From the NCBI GenBank assembly GCA_963805605.1, contig CAWDUX010000003.1, positions 992,001 to 1,056,000 of the forward strand: DNA of 64,000 nucleotides. The letters run 5' to 3'. The position numbers and the translations under genes are program-made. Under the pieces are notes generated by a model that ran no database searches, was not told where the DNA came from, and saw only the letters and a program-made list of their open reading frames with translations. Position 1 is the stretch's first letter. Each line of letters opens with the position of its first letter. Source of the stretch: Actinocatenispora sp963805605. Lineage in GTDB: Bacteria; Actinomycetota; Actinomycetes; Mycobacteriales; Micromonosporaceae. Below are positions 1 through 8,481 of this stretch, one piece after another.

Positions 1-45
1 GTGCGGTTGAGCTACTGATCCGACGCCGCCCGGAGAAATCCGGCC

Positions 46-696
46 TTGGGCGGACGGGCACTCCCCGGTCGGGGCCGGAGCCGGTTTTCGCGAACCACGG
101 GGGTGAGGACAGTGAGGGGTGGCGGGCGCCGGCTCGGTCGCCGACTCGGCATCGGCCGCAACCGGCTACGGCGTGGCTGCGACCGGGTCGAAAGCGTCGT
201 CCTCTGGCTGATTCTCGCCCTGCTACTGACGGCGGTGCCGCTCGGTGTCATGGTGGGTGCCCGGATCACCGGTGCGGAAAATGCCCAGGCCGCCCACTTC
301 ACCGCGACCCATCAACGCGCGGTCGCGGTGCTGCAGGCTGACACCCGGTCGGCCGGTGGACCGGACGGCGCGCCCACCACGACCTTCGTACCGGCCCGCT
401 GGTCGGTTGATAGGCACCAGTACCAGGGCCGGGTGCCGGTCGGGCCCGGACTGGCCAAGGGCGCGCACGTCCAGATCTGGGTCGACGCCTCCGGACGGGT
501 CGCACCGGACCCGCCGGACCGATCCCGTTCCACCCTGGATGGGGCCGGTGTCGGTATCGGTGTCGGAGTGGGTGTCACGCTGGCGGCCGGACTGGCCTGG
601 TGGACGGTTCTGGCCCTGTTGAACCGGCGACGGCTGGCCCGGTGGGAGCGCGAATGGCAGCAGGTCGGTCCACGCTGGTCCCGGCCGAGGCGCTGA
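46..696 (+). CDS. Rv1733c-like two-TM membrane protein
   Basis: Membrane protein of unknown biochemical role, 216 aa. It resembles mycobacterial Rv1733c, a DosR-regulon protein: a basic N-terminus, a DRVES motif near residues 47-51 just before TM1 (about residues 52-74), an extracytoplasmic middle with VPARW and IWVDASG segments, and a glycine/valine-rich TM2 (about residues 170-192) followed by a basic tail. The TTG start is chosen because GGAGA lies about 10 nt upstream. GTG codons at 103 and 112 are alternatives that would keep the conserved core. It lies 70 nt upstream of the P-type ATPase gene on the same strand. Family assignment is from motif order; function is unknown. Confidence 0.72.
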   Translation: MGGRALPGRGRSRFSRTTGVRTVRGGGRRLGRRLGIGRNRLRRGCDRVESVVLWLILALLLTAVPLGVMVGARITGAENAQAAHFTATHQRAVAVLQADTRSAGGPDGAPTTTFVPARWSVDRHQYQGRVPVGPGLAKGAHVQIWVDASGRVAPDPPDRSRSTLDGAGVGIGVGVGVTLAAGLAWWTVLALLNRRRLARWEREWQQVGPRWSRPRR

Positions 697-766
697 CGGT
701 CCACCGATCTACTGATCAGGTCGAAAGTCGGCGGCCGGCACCGGGGGGGTACCGCAGGCTGACAGC

Positions 767-3316
767 ATGCCCGACCCGACAGACCTCACCGCGCCGGCCG
801 GCGCATCGGGGTCCGGGCTGTCGACTGTGGAGGCGGGCCGGCGCCGGGCAGCGCACGGTCGCAACGAGATTCCCACGGCTGCACCGCCGCGCCTGTACCG
901 CCGGGTCGGCTCGCAGCTCAGCGATCCGCTGATCCTGCTGTTGCTCGCGGCCATGCTCGTCACGATCGTGCTGCGCGACGTGACCGACACGTCGGTCATC
1001 GTGCTGGTCGTCGTGCTGAACACGACTGTCGGTCTCGTGCAGGAGACGCGGGCCGACCGGGCCGCCGCCGCGCTACGTCGACTCGCCGCACCCACCGCGC
1101 GGGTCGTTCGCGACGGCCGCCACCGCAACCTGCCGGCCGCCGAACTGGTCCCCGGCGACCTGGTACTGCTCAGCGCCGGTGACATCGTCCCGGCCGACGT
1201 GGAACTGACCCGTGCGGTGCGGCTGCACCTGGACGAGTCCGCGCTCAGCGGGGAGAGCGAGCCGGTGGTCAAGGTGGCGCCGCAGGCGGCGCTGGCCGGC
1301 ACGGTGGTGGTGGACGGTACCGGTGCGGGACGGGTCGCGCGAACCGGGCCGGACAGTGCCCTGGGACGCATCAGTGCTCTGGTCACGGCCCAGCCACGCC
1401 GCCGCACGCCGCTGCAACGCCGCCTGGTGGGCCTGGGACGGGCGCTGGGTGTGGCGACCGTCGGACTGTCTGCCGTGGTGATGGTGGCCGGGCTGCTGCG
1501 CGGACTCCCGATCGGCGAGATGGTGCTCACCGGGGTGAGCCTGACCGTCGCCGCCATCCCGGAGTCGTTGCCGGCCGTCGTCACCGTCGCCCTGGCCCTC
1601 GGCGCGTACCGGATGGCGGGGCGACAGGCGATCGTGCGGCACCTGCCCGCGGTCGAGACCCTGGGCTCGGTGACCCTGATCGCCTCGGACAAGACCGGGA
1701 CCCTCACCGAGGGCCGGATGACCTGTGACCGGGTGGTGCTCGCCGAAGGCCGGCTACAGATCGCCGGCACCGGCTACCAACCGTCCGGTCGGGTGATCGA
1801 TGAGGTCGGCCGAGCAGATCCGGGCGAGGTCGCCCGGCTCGCCCGCGATCTGTTGCTCTGCAACGACGCGGACATTGCCGCGCCGAGCGATGACGGCACA
1901 CAGTGGACACCGCTGGGCGACCCGATGGAGGCCGCTCTGGTCACCGCGGCGGTCCGGCTCGGCGCAGCGGTCGAGCGACGCGACGACTTTCCACGGCTCG
2001 GTGAGATCCCCTTCGACACCGCCCGGCGTCGGATGACCACCCTGCACCGGGATGGCGACAGTTTCCTGCTCGTCGGCAAGGGCGCGCCGGAGGTCATGCT
2101 GACCGCCGAGTGCCCCGGGATCGCGCGGCTGCGCTCCGATGCTGCACAGCTGGTCCGGGACGGCTACCGGGTACTCGCCGTCGCGGAAGCCACCAGCCAG
2201 CAGCGGCCGCCGCAGCACGACTGGGAGTCCCTACTGGTGCCGTTCGGCCTGGTCGCGCTGACCGATCCGTTGCGTACGGGCACCCGCGAGTTGATCGCGG
2301 CGTTCTACCGCGCCGGCATCCGGGTCGCGATGATCACCGGCGATCATCCGGACACCGCACTGGCGGTCGCGGGCCGGGCCGGCCTGCACGACCTGCGTCT
2401 GGTCACCGGTGGACAGCTGGCCGACAGGCCGACCGACGCGGCCCGGGCCGGGGTGTTCGCCCGAATCCGGCCCGAGCAGAAGATGGACCTGGTGTCGGCG
2501 TGGCAGCAGGACGGCCAGGTGGTCGCCATGACCGGTGACGGTGTCAACGACGCACCCGCGCTACGGCGGGCCGACATCGGTGTGGCCATGGGGCGCGACG
2601 GTACCGAGGTCGCCCGGCAGGCCGCCGATCTGATCCTGGCCGACGACAACCTGGCCACCCTGGGCACCGCGGTGCAGGAGGGTCGGCGCATCTATGCCAA
2701 CATCCGCCGGTTCCTGCGCTACGGGTTGTCCGGCGGACTAGCCGAGGTGCTGGTGATGCTGACGGGTCCGTTCCTCGGTATGCCGGTGCCGCTGCTACCC
2801 GCCCAGATTCTGTGGATCAACATGCTGACCCACGGCCTGCCCGGGGTGGCGCTGGGCGCCGAGCCCCCGGAACGCGGCGCGCTCGACCAACCTCCCCGCC
2901 GGCCCGGTGAGGCGATCCTGGGCGCCGGTCTGTCCGTTCAGGTTGCTGTCACCGGCGCGCTGATCACCCTCGTGTCGCTGTGTGTCGGCTGGTGGGCCGG
3001 GCTCGCGCATCGTCCTTGGCAGACGATGCTGTTCCTGGTACTGGGTTTCGCGCAGCTCTGGGTGGCTCTGGCCGTACGGTCCCGGCGGATACCCGGCAGT
3101 CCTGGCAATCCGGCCCTGTACGCGGCGGTGGCCTCCTCCGCGCTGCTGCAACTGGCGGCGGTCGAGCTGGGACCGTTGCGCGCCCTGCTGGGCACCCGGC
3201 CGGTACGGCTCGCCGAGGTCGCAGGCTGCCTGGTGGTCGCGGCAATACCCGCGCTGGTGCTGGTAGCCGGCCGTCCTGTGGTCCGGTGGCGACGATCGAG
3301 AGGCAGGCACCAATGA
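767..3316 (+). CDS. P-type cation-transporting ATPase, CtpF-like (P2 type)
   Basis: Cytoplasmic-membrane ion pump of 849 aa using ATP to move a cation, probably Ca2+ or another metal. Seen: an actuator SGES motif near residue 160, a PESLP motif in TM4 near 265 (PEGLP in most type II pumps), the phosphorylation site DKTGTLT with D308, the hinge TGDGVNDAP near 588-596, and a C-terminal bundle of hydrophobic segments from about 645. No N-terminal heavy-metal (CxxC) domain is present, unlike P1B pumps. Mycobacterial CtpF is a DosR-regulon Ca2+-type ATPase, and the neighbouring stress-protein genes suggest the same setting here. Its stop overlaps the start of the next gene (ATGA), so the two are co-translated. 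The ion is inferred, not shown. Confidence 0.9.
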   Translation: MPDPTDLTAPAGASGSGLSTVEAGRRRAAHGRNEIPTAAPPRLYRRVGSQLSDPLILLLLAAMLVTIVLRDVTDTSVIVLVVVLNTTVGLVQETRADRAAAALRRLAAPTARVVRDGRHRNLPAAELVPGDLVLLSAGDIVPADVELTRAVRLHLDESALSGESEPVVKVAPQAALAGTVVVDGTGAGRVARTGPDSALGRISALVTAQPRRRTPLQRRLVGLGRALGVATVGLSAVVMVAGLLRGLPIGEMVLTGVSLTVAAIPESLPAVVTVALALGAYRMAGRQAIVRHLPAVETLGSVTLIASDKTGTLTEGRMTCDRVVLAEGRLQIAGTGYQPSGRVIDEVGRADPGEVARLARDLLLCNDADIAAPSDDGTQWTPLGDPMEAALVTAAVRLGAAVERRDDFPRLGEIPFDTARRRMTTLHRDGDSFLLVGKGAPEVMLTAECPGIARLRSDAAQLVRDGYRVLAVAEATSQQRPPQHDWESLLVPFGLVALTDPLRTGTRELIAAFYRAGIRVAMITGDHPDTALAVAGRAGLHDLRLVTGGQLADRPTDAARAGVFARIRPEQKMDLVSAWQQDGQVVAMTGDGVNDAPALRRADIGVAMGRDGTEVARQAADLILADDNLATLGTAVQEGRRIYANIRRFLRYGLSGGLAEVLVMLTGPFLGMPVPLLPAQILWINMLTHGLPGVALGAEPPERGALDQPPRRPGEAILGAGLSVQVAVTGALITLVSLCVGWWAGLAHRPWQTMLFLVLGFAQLWVALAVRSRRIPGSPGNPALYAAVASSALLQLAAVELGPLRALLGTRPVRLAEVAGCLVVAAIPALVLVAGRPVVRWRRSRGRHQ

Positions 3317-4242
3317 TGCTGGCAGCAGCAAGTGCCCCGGTGGTGGTCGGGGTGGACGCCTCCGCGGAGTCCGATCGTGCGGTGGCCTGGGGTGCCCGGG
3401 AAGCGATGCTGCGGCAGCGTCCGCTGCACCTGGTCCACGCCTTCGTGTGGCCGATGCTGCGCGCACCGCTCGGCCCGGGTCCCGGTGCACCGGTGGGCGC
3501 GGGTCTGCGGGCCGCGGCACAGGCCGTGGTGTCCGACGCGCTGGAGCGGGCCCGCCTCTGGGAACCGGACGTCGAGGTCAGCGGCGAGGTGGTCACCGGG
3601 ATGCCCGCGCCGGTGCTGGTCGAGGCATCGCAGCGGGCGGTACTGGTGGTCGTGGGTAGCCGTGGGTTGAGTGGTCTGCCGGAACTGCTCCTCGGCTCGG
3701 TCGGCGCACAGCTGTCGGCGCACGCCGCCTGTCCGGTGGCGGTGGTCCGTCCCGGTGGATCCACCCCGGATCGGCCGGCCGGGCCGGTGGTGGTCGGCAC
3801 GGACGGTTCGACGCATTCGACAGCCGCGCTGTGGCTCGCGTTCGAAGAGGCGGATCTGCGGCTATTACCGCTGATCGCGTTGCACACCTGGACGGCACCG
3901 GCGTCCCGCGCGCCCGGCGACATTCTGCCATTGGTCTACGACGTGGCGGAGGTCGCGGCCGAGGAGAGCAGACTACTCGCCGAGACGATCGCCGGCTGGC
4001 GTGGCAGGTACCCGGATGTGCCGGTCACCGAGCGGGTCGAGCACGCCCATGCCCGACGCACCCTGGTCGAAGCCTCCCGGGGGGCCACACTGCTGGTCGT
4101 CGGATCCAGGGGGTGGGGCGGATTTCCCGGTCTGCTGCTCGGATCGGTCAGCCATCACGTCCTGCACCATGCGTACTGCCCGACCGTGGTGGCCCGCCCG
4201 TCGGCGACGCACCCGCCGCACACCATGACAGAACAGGCATAG
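3313..4242 (+). CDS. Universal stress protein, two tandem UspA domains
   Basis: Cytoplasmic stress protein of 309 aa with two UspA folds (about residues 8-145 and 157-300). Each half ends in the nucleotide-binding pattern G-2x-G-9x-G(S): GSRGLSGLPELLLGS and GSRGWGGFPGLLLGS, so both halves should bind ATP. The ATG at 3313 overlaps the ATPase stop codon; this start begins directly before the first beta-strand (VVVGVDAS), and longer upstream extensions would run in another frame of the ATPase gene. The two-domain form matches Rv2005c/Rv2623-type proteins, which limit growth or energy use in dormancy in mycobacteria. It is one of three in this island. Confidence 0.92.
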   Translation: MMLAAASAPVVVGVDASAESDRAVAWGAREAMLRQRPLHLVHAFVWPMLRAPLGPGPGAPVGAGLRAAAQAVVSDALERARLWEPDVEVSGEVVTGMPAPVLVEASQRAVLVVVGSRGLSGLPELLLGSVGAQLSAHAACPVAVVRPGGSTPDRPAGPVVVGTDGSTHSTAALWLAFEEADLRLLPLIALHTWTAPASRAPGDILPLVYDVAEVAAEESRLLAETIAGWRGRYPDVPVTERVEHAHARRTLVEASRGATLLVVGSRGWGGFPGLLLGSVSHHVLHHAYCPTVVARPSATHPPHTMTEQA

Positions 4243-4289
4243 CGGGTGAGGCAGTCTCGCATTCCACCACAACGAGCCGATCGGCCCTG

Positions 4290-4309
4290 TTCGGGACGCG
4301 CGTCTTCGG
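4290..4309. promoter_or_regulatory. DosR-box-like inverted repeat
   Basis: TTCGGGAC-GCGC-GTCTTCGG lies 43 nt before the phosphoribosyltransferase start. The left half matches the mycobacterial DosR half-site (TTSGGGAC) exactly. The right half keeps GTC and the C/G position but departs at four of eight bases. The spacing of four bases between the cores is the DosR spacing. It is in the only sizeable non-coding gap (110 bp) on this side. This is inference from one match. Confidence 0.4.
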
Positions 4310-4351
4310 CGAGACTGAGTTCGACGACCGAGTCCGTGGGGGGCGTGGACG

Positions 4352-5035
4352 ATGTTCCAGAGTCGACCGGAAGGCGGCCGGATGCTCGCGCATCGGCTCA
4401 ATGGTCTGCGTGTCGCTGAATCGGTGCTGCTGGGGGCCGCCCACGGTGGGATTCCGGTGGCCTTCGAGATCGCCCGCGCGCTGCTGGTCCCGATGGACGT
4501 GATCGCGGTGCGCCGGATCGTTCCCGCACAACGACCACAGCTGACTCTCGGCGCGCTGGCCGAGGATGGTGCCCGCACCCCACCGGCGGTGATGCTGCCC
4601 GGACTCACCCACTGCGGCGCGGAGGAGACCGCGGCGGCGCTCCGGACCGCCTCGACCCAGGTGGACCGGATGGCCCGGGTCTACCGGGCCCGGCAGCCGC
4701 AGTTGTCGTTGGCCGGCCGAACCGCGGTGATCGTGGATGACGGGGTGACGACCTCGGCGACCGCGTGGGCATGTTGTGCACTCGCCCGGGCCCGCGGCGC
4801 CGACCGGGTGGTCTTCGCGGCACCGGTGATCCCGGCCGACGCCGTGTCCGGACTGTACGAGGTCGCCGACGAGATCGTCAGTGTGGTGACCCCGCCGCAG
4901 ATGTCCGCGGTGTCCCAGTGGTTCGAGCACTACCCGCGAGTCACCGATTCCGACGTACTGGAACTGTTGAGTGCTGCCGGTCTGCTGCCGACCGCTCAGG
5001 GCCCGGCCCGCGCGGGGGTGGCCCGGGCCAGCTGA
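4352..5035 (+). CDS. Phosphoribosyltransferase-domain protein, Rv0571c-like
   Basis: Type I PRTase fold of 227 aa with the PRPP-binding loop VIVDDGVTTSATA at about residues 127-139 and an N-terminal GGIPVA segment near 32-37 typical of the PRTase flexible-loop region. Proteins of this form occur alone (Rv0571c) or fused to erythromycin-esterase domains (Rv2030c), and both mycobacterial versions belong to the DosR regulon. The substrate is unknown. ATG 4352 follows a G-rich GGGGGGCG stretch and sits downstream of the DosR-like repeat. The last 40 bp overlap, tail to tail, the end of the convergent membrane-protein gene. Confidence 0.82.
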   Translation: MFQSRPEGGRMLAHRLNGLRVAESVLLGAAHGGIPVAFEIARALLVPMDVIAVRRIVPAQRPQLTLGALAEDGARTPPAVMLPGLTHCGAEETAAALRTASTQVDRMARVYRARQPQLSLAGRTAVIVDDGVTTSATAWACCALARARGADRVVFAAPVIPADAVSGLYEVADEIVSVVTPPQMSAVSQWFEHYPRVTDSDVLELLSAAGLLPTAQGPARAGVARAS

Positions 5036-5850
5036 GCGATCGCGGCGAGGATCCTGCCCGGGACCGGACCGTCCAGATGCATCGACCATTGCACGGCGCC
5101 GGCGGCGTCCAGCGCGGTGACGCGCACCGTGCCGTCGTCGTGCTCCGGGATCACGATCCGCAACGTTCCCGAGTCCAGTACAGCGGTGTAGACGAAAGCC
5201 CGCTCGGACGCCACCCCGTGCAGCAGCACCGACGACACCTCGAACCCGGCGGCGACCAGGTCCCGGTGGTAGGGCATGGACTGACGCCAGCGGGCCGATC
5301 CGGGCACGGGTATCGGTGCGGCGCCGGATTGCGCGGCGGGGTCGCCCCGCCGCCGCGAATCGTCCGATGTGGATGGGCCAGCCGGATCGGGCCTGTCGGC
5401 CGCGTCGCCCACCCTGGCGACCGCAGCCGCTCTGAGCTGCCGGCCGGTACGCTGACCGGCCATCAGCGCGAGCACGATGATCGCCAGCGCGACCGCGAAC
5501 ATGGCCGGCTGCAGTACGCTCCACGACCCGAGTACGACGACCTGGGTCACCAGCCAGCCCGCCAGCAGCACGCCAGCGACGATGGACAGGGTTCCGGCGT
5601 AACGCGACCCGGTCACCACGGCCACGCCGGCGACCAGCATCGGCAGGCCCACCAGGACGAGCAGCGCCAGGCCGGGCAGCAGCCAACTGGTGAACGGCGT
5701 ACGCGCCAGCGCCGAACCGGGTAGTCCACCCACACCGGCGGCCAGCACCACTCCGCCGCACATGGCGATCAACCCGACGAAGAGTTCCAGTGCGGCAAGA
5801 ACCTGCGGAATCACCCGTCGCGATCCGTTCTCCGGCATCCATGTGCGCAT
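4996..5850 (-). CDS. Four-TM membrane protein with soluble C-terminal domain
   Basis: Unrecognised 284-aa protein. Four hydrophobic segments are clear at about residues 14-38, 54-80, 84-108 and 112-132. A charged, proline-rich linker follows (about 140-190), then a soluble domain (about 195-284) containing regular strands such as TLRIVIPEHDDG and VRVTALDAAG. No catalytic motif is visible. Its 3' end overlaps the phosphoribosyltransferase gene by 40 bp in antisense orientation. Membership of the stress island is by position only. Confidence 0.65.
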   Translation of the reverse strand: MRTWMPENGSRRVIPQVLAALELFVGLIAMCGGVVLAAGVGGLPGSALARTPFTSWLLPGLALLVLVGLPMLVAGVAVVTGSRYAGTLSIVAGVLLAGWLVTQVVVLGSWSVLQPAMFAVALAIIVLALMAGQRTGRQLRAAAVARVGDAADRPDPAGPSTSDDSRRRGDPAAQSGAAPIPVPGSARWRQSMPYHRDLVAAGFEVSSVLLHGVASERAFVYTAVLDSGTLRIVIPEHDDGTVRVTALDAAGAVQWSMHLDGPVPGRILAAIAQLARATPARAGP

Positions 5851-5991
5851 CTGTCCGCCTCACCTCTGCCAGCCTCCGCCGACGACCCGGACTCCAGGCT
5901 GCGCGATACCGACTGCACTCGACAGTGCGCTCCGTACTCCACCGGTGAGCCGTTCGACCCGCCTGGTCGGCCGCTGGGCACTCAGAAAGGG

Positions 5992-6906
5992 TCAGAGCTG
6001 GTCGTCGCGGACCACCAAGGTCCCCGCCGCACCATCGAGGATGTCCGCGGCGTCGGTGAGCGCACCGATTCCCGCGGTGCCGCCGCCACGGGCGAACCTG
6101 CTCGCGGCACGGATCTTCGGCGCCATCGAACCGGCGGCGAAGTGCAACCGGCCCAGTTCAGCGATACCCGCCCGGCGCAGCGGCCGGGCCTCGGGCGTGC
6201 CCCAGTCCGCCTGGACACAACTGACGTCAGTCAGCAGCAGAAGGGCATCGGCGCCCAGTTGCGATGCCAGCAGGGCCGCGGTGAGGTCCTTGTCCACTAC
6301 CGCCTCGGCACCACCGAGTCTGCCGTCCCTGCCCCGTACGACCGGAATGCCACCACCGCCGGCGCAGACCGGCACGATCCCCCGCCCCACCAACAGCCGC
6401 ACCACGTCCAGCTCCAGGATCTCCTGCGGCTGCGGGCTGGCCACCACCCGCCGCCAGCTCTGCCCGTCACGACGCACCGCCCAGCCGTACCGGGCAGCGA
6501 GCTGGCGCGCGGTCGGCTCGTCGTATTCGGTGCCGATGAACTTGGTCGGCGCGGTGAACGCCGGATCGGTCGGATCGACCAGGGTCTGGGTCAGTACGCA
6601 GGCCGCCTCGATTCCGGGGATCTCGTTGCGCAACTGCTGAACCAGCCAGTAGCCGATCATGCCGTCGCTCTGCGCGCCCAGCGCGTCGAGGGTGAACGGA
6701 CCGGACAGACCGGCGTCGTTGGTCGATTCCACTGCCAGTACGCCGATCTGCGGGCCATTGCCGTGGGTCAGCACGATCCGGTGCCGGGCCACCAGCGGCG
6801 CGATCGCTCGCGCCGCGTCGGCCACCCGCCCCTCCTGTACCAACTCGTCCGGGCGCTCGTTGCGGCTCAACAGCGCGTTACCGCCCAACGCGATCACGAC
6901 CAGCAT
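5992..6906 (-). CDS. arcC: Carbamate kinase
   Basis: Cytoplasmic kinase of 304 aa, carbamoyl phosphate + ADP to carbamate + ATP. Seen: N-terminal VIALGGNALL nucleotide/phosphate loop, HGNGPQIG near 48-55, CAGGGGIPVV in the middle, and KDLTAALLASQLGAD followed by LLLLTDV, all hallmarks of the amino-acid kinase fold in ArcC. The ATG at 6906 is preferred because GGGGG lies 7 nt upstream; a GTG at 6924 would add six residues. No arginine deiminase (arcA) or ornithine carbamoyltransferase (arcB) lies nearby, so this is an orphan. ATP supply during hypoxia is a plausible role (inference). Confidence 0.92.
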   Translation of the reverse strand: MLVVIALGGNALLSRNERPDELVQEGRVADAARAIAPLVARHRIVLTHGNGPQIGVLAVESTNDAGLSGPFTLDALGAQSDGMIGYWLVQQLRNEIPGIEAACVLTQTLVDPTDPAFTAPTKFIGTEYDEPTARQLAARYGWAVRRDGQSWRRVVASPQPQEILELDVVRLLVGRGIVPVCAGGGGIPVVRGRDGRLGGAEAVVDKDLTAALLASQLGADALLLLTDVSCVQADWGTPEARPLRRAGIAELGRLHFAAGSMAPKIRAASRFARGGGTAGIGALTDAADILDGAAGTLVVRDDQL

Positions 6907-7114
6907 GCTTCGACCCCCGGACACGCCCGGCGGCAGCGATGGGATACACCGTCCGCTCTGGCCCAGAGCCTATCCGTACGGGCAGCCCGCGACACGCGGG
7001 TCCGGGTGCCCGAGTGTGGTGTCCGACCAGGACCAACCGGCCCAGGGCGGTAGGGAGATCGGACCCTGGATCCACCGAACCGTGCCCAGCACGCTGGAGT
7101 GGGGAGGTGCGCCG

Positions 7115-8068
7115 ATGAGCGCAACGACGAAACGTCCGGTGACGGTGGGGACCGATGGGTCGGCGGGAAGTCGGACCGCACTGGACTGGGCAGTGAACGA
7201 GGCCCGCCGCCGTGGCCTGCCGCTGCGCATCGTGCATGTACTGGAGTGGCCGCTCCAGGGCGGCATGGTGGTCTCCCAGACCGCGGCCCGCGTCATCGAG
7301 GAGCTCCGGGACAGCGCACGTACCATGCTGCAGGAGCAGTACGACCACGTGCGTTCCGTCGCCTCCGACGTCGCGGTCAGTGGTCACCTGTTCGACGGCA
7401 ACACCGCACAGCAGCTCATCGAGGAGTCGGCCGAAGCCGAACTGCTGGTTCTCGGTCAGCGTGGCCTCGGCGGGTTCAACGGACTGCTGCTCGGCTCGAA
7501 CAGCAGCACAGTCAGTGCGCACGCGCACTGCCCGGTACTGGTCGTGGCGGCAGCCGCGTCGCACGGGCCAGGCGCACCCGAACGCGTCGTGCTGGGTATG
7601 GACGGTTCCCAGGGCGCGCAGTTGGCCGCCGAGGTCGCCTTCGAGGAGGCGTCCCGTCGCCGGTTGCCGCTGCTGGCGGTGCTGGCCTGGACCACGCCCG
7701 GCCCGGTGGCCGCCTACGGGCCCACCCCGGTCTACGACGAGATGGACACCGGCGCCCAGTACCAGCTCGAGCAGTTGACCGGCTCCATCGCCGCCTGGCG
7801 GGAGAAGTACCCGCAGGTCGGTGTCGAGGAACGACTCGTACACGCCGCTCCGGCGGCCGGCCTGCTCGCCGCGCTGGAACCGACGAGCCTGCTGGTCGTC
7901 GGTTCCCGGGGCCGGGGCGGATTCCGAGGCCTGTTGCTCGGTTCCACCAGCCAGGCGATGCTGCACCACGCTCCCTGCCCGGTACTGGTGGTGCCCGACC
8001 CCAGCGCCCGCCGCCATCACCACCGCCGCCACCCCGCGCGGGCGGCAGGTACCAACCAACCGGTCTGA
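7115..8068 (+). CDS. Universal stress protein, two tandem UspA domains
   Basis: 317-aa protein with two UspA domains (about residues 7-150 and 160-300). The nucleotide-binding loops are GQRGLGGFNGLLLGS and GSRGRGGFRGLLLGS, both intact for G-2x-G-9x-G(S). The His-rich C-terminus (RRHHHRRH near residue 305) is unusual and could bind metal, but may be chance. ATG 7115 has GGGGAGG 9 nt upstream, which settles the start against longer in-frame options. The gene stands alone between the divergent carbamate kinase and the convergent DUF1876 gene. Confidence 0.92.
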   Translation: MSATTKRPVTVGTDGSAGSRTALDWAVNEARRRGLPLRIVHVLEWPLQGGMVVSQTAARVIEELRDSARTMLQEQYDHVRSVASDVAVSGHLFDGNTAQQLIEESAEAELLVLGQRGLGGFNGLLLGSNSSTVSAHAHCPVLVVAAAASHGPGAPERVVLGMDGSQGAQLAAEVAFEEASRRRLPLLAVLAWTTPGPVAAYGPTPVYDEMDTGAQYQLEQLTGSIAAWREKYPQVGVEERLVHAAPAAGLLAALEPTSLLVVGSRGRGGFRGLLLGSTSQAMLHHAPCPVLVVPDPSARRHHHRRHPARAAGTNQPV

Positions 8069-8108
8069 CGGAAAGCTGCGCGTCACACGGCCCTGCCGGC
8101 GCACGTCG

Positions 8109-8438
8109 TCAGCGCGCGTCGGTCACCGGGCCGCACCGGCGGACCACCAGATCGGCATCGTCGGGGTCCTCGGTGACCGCGGCCGGGTCATCGGAGCACT
8201 GCACCGTACGACCGGCGCGCGCGGCGAGCTCGGCCGTAGCCACGATCAGCAGCTGGTGCCCCAGATCGGTCAGTGCGTTGGAGGCGGCCCAGGCGATGTC
8301 GAGATCGCTGTCTCCGCCCGCGCCGCCGTGACCGACCAGCGGGTATCCGGTCGCGGCGGCGCAGCGGGCCTCGACCTGCGCCGGGCCGGTCCGGCCCGAC
8401 ACCTGTATCTCGACGCTCCACCGGCGCATCAACGCCAC
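8109..8438 (-). CDS. DUF1876 / Rv1738-like small protein
   Basis: 109-aa protein. The pattern RWSVEIQV at residues 5-12, LVGHGGA in the middle and ASNALTDLGHQLL about 20 residues later lines up with Rv1738/Rv2632c (W-T-V-D-I, LVGVGLA, ARALSDL). Rv1738 is a strongly DosR-induced protein whose fold resembles ribosome hibernation factors. The match is by eye and divergent: the central IGDEL of Rv1738 is replaced by LDIAW. A second ATG three codons in is an equally good start. It lies 43 bp downstream of the universal stress gene at 9372 on the same strand, so co-transcription is likely. Confidence 0.6.
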   Translation of the reverse strand: MALMRRWSVEIQVSGRTGPAQVEARCAAATGYPLVGHGGAGGDSDLDIAWAASNALTDLGHQLLIVATAELAARAGRTVQCSDDPAAVTEDPDDADLVVRRCGPVTDAR

Positions 8439-8481
8439 CTCCGAGCTGTGTCTGCGGGCAGAACCCGCGCGGATGTAGCGC

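Noticed and set aside
7021..7075. CAGGG...CCCTG near the USP start as a DosR box
   Set aside because: Arms are short and the spacer is far longer than four bases; it does not fit the DosR pattern.
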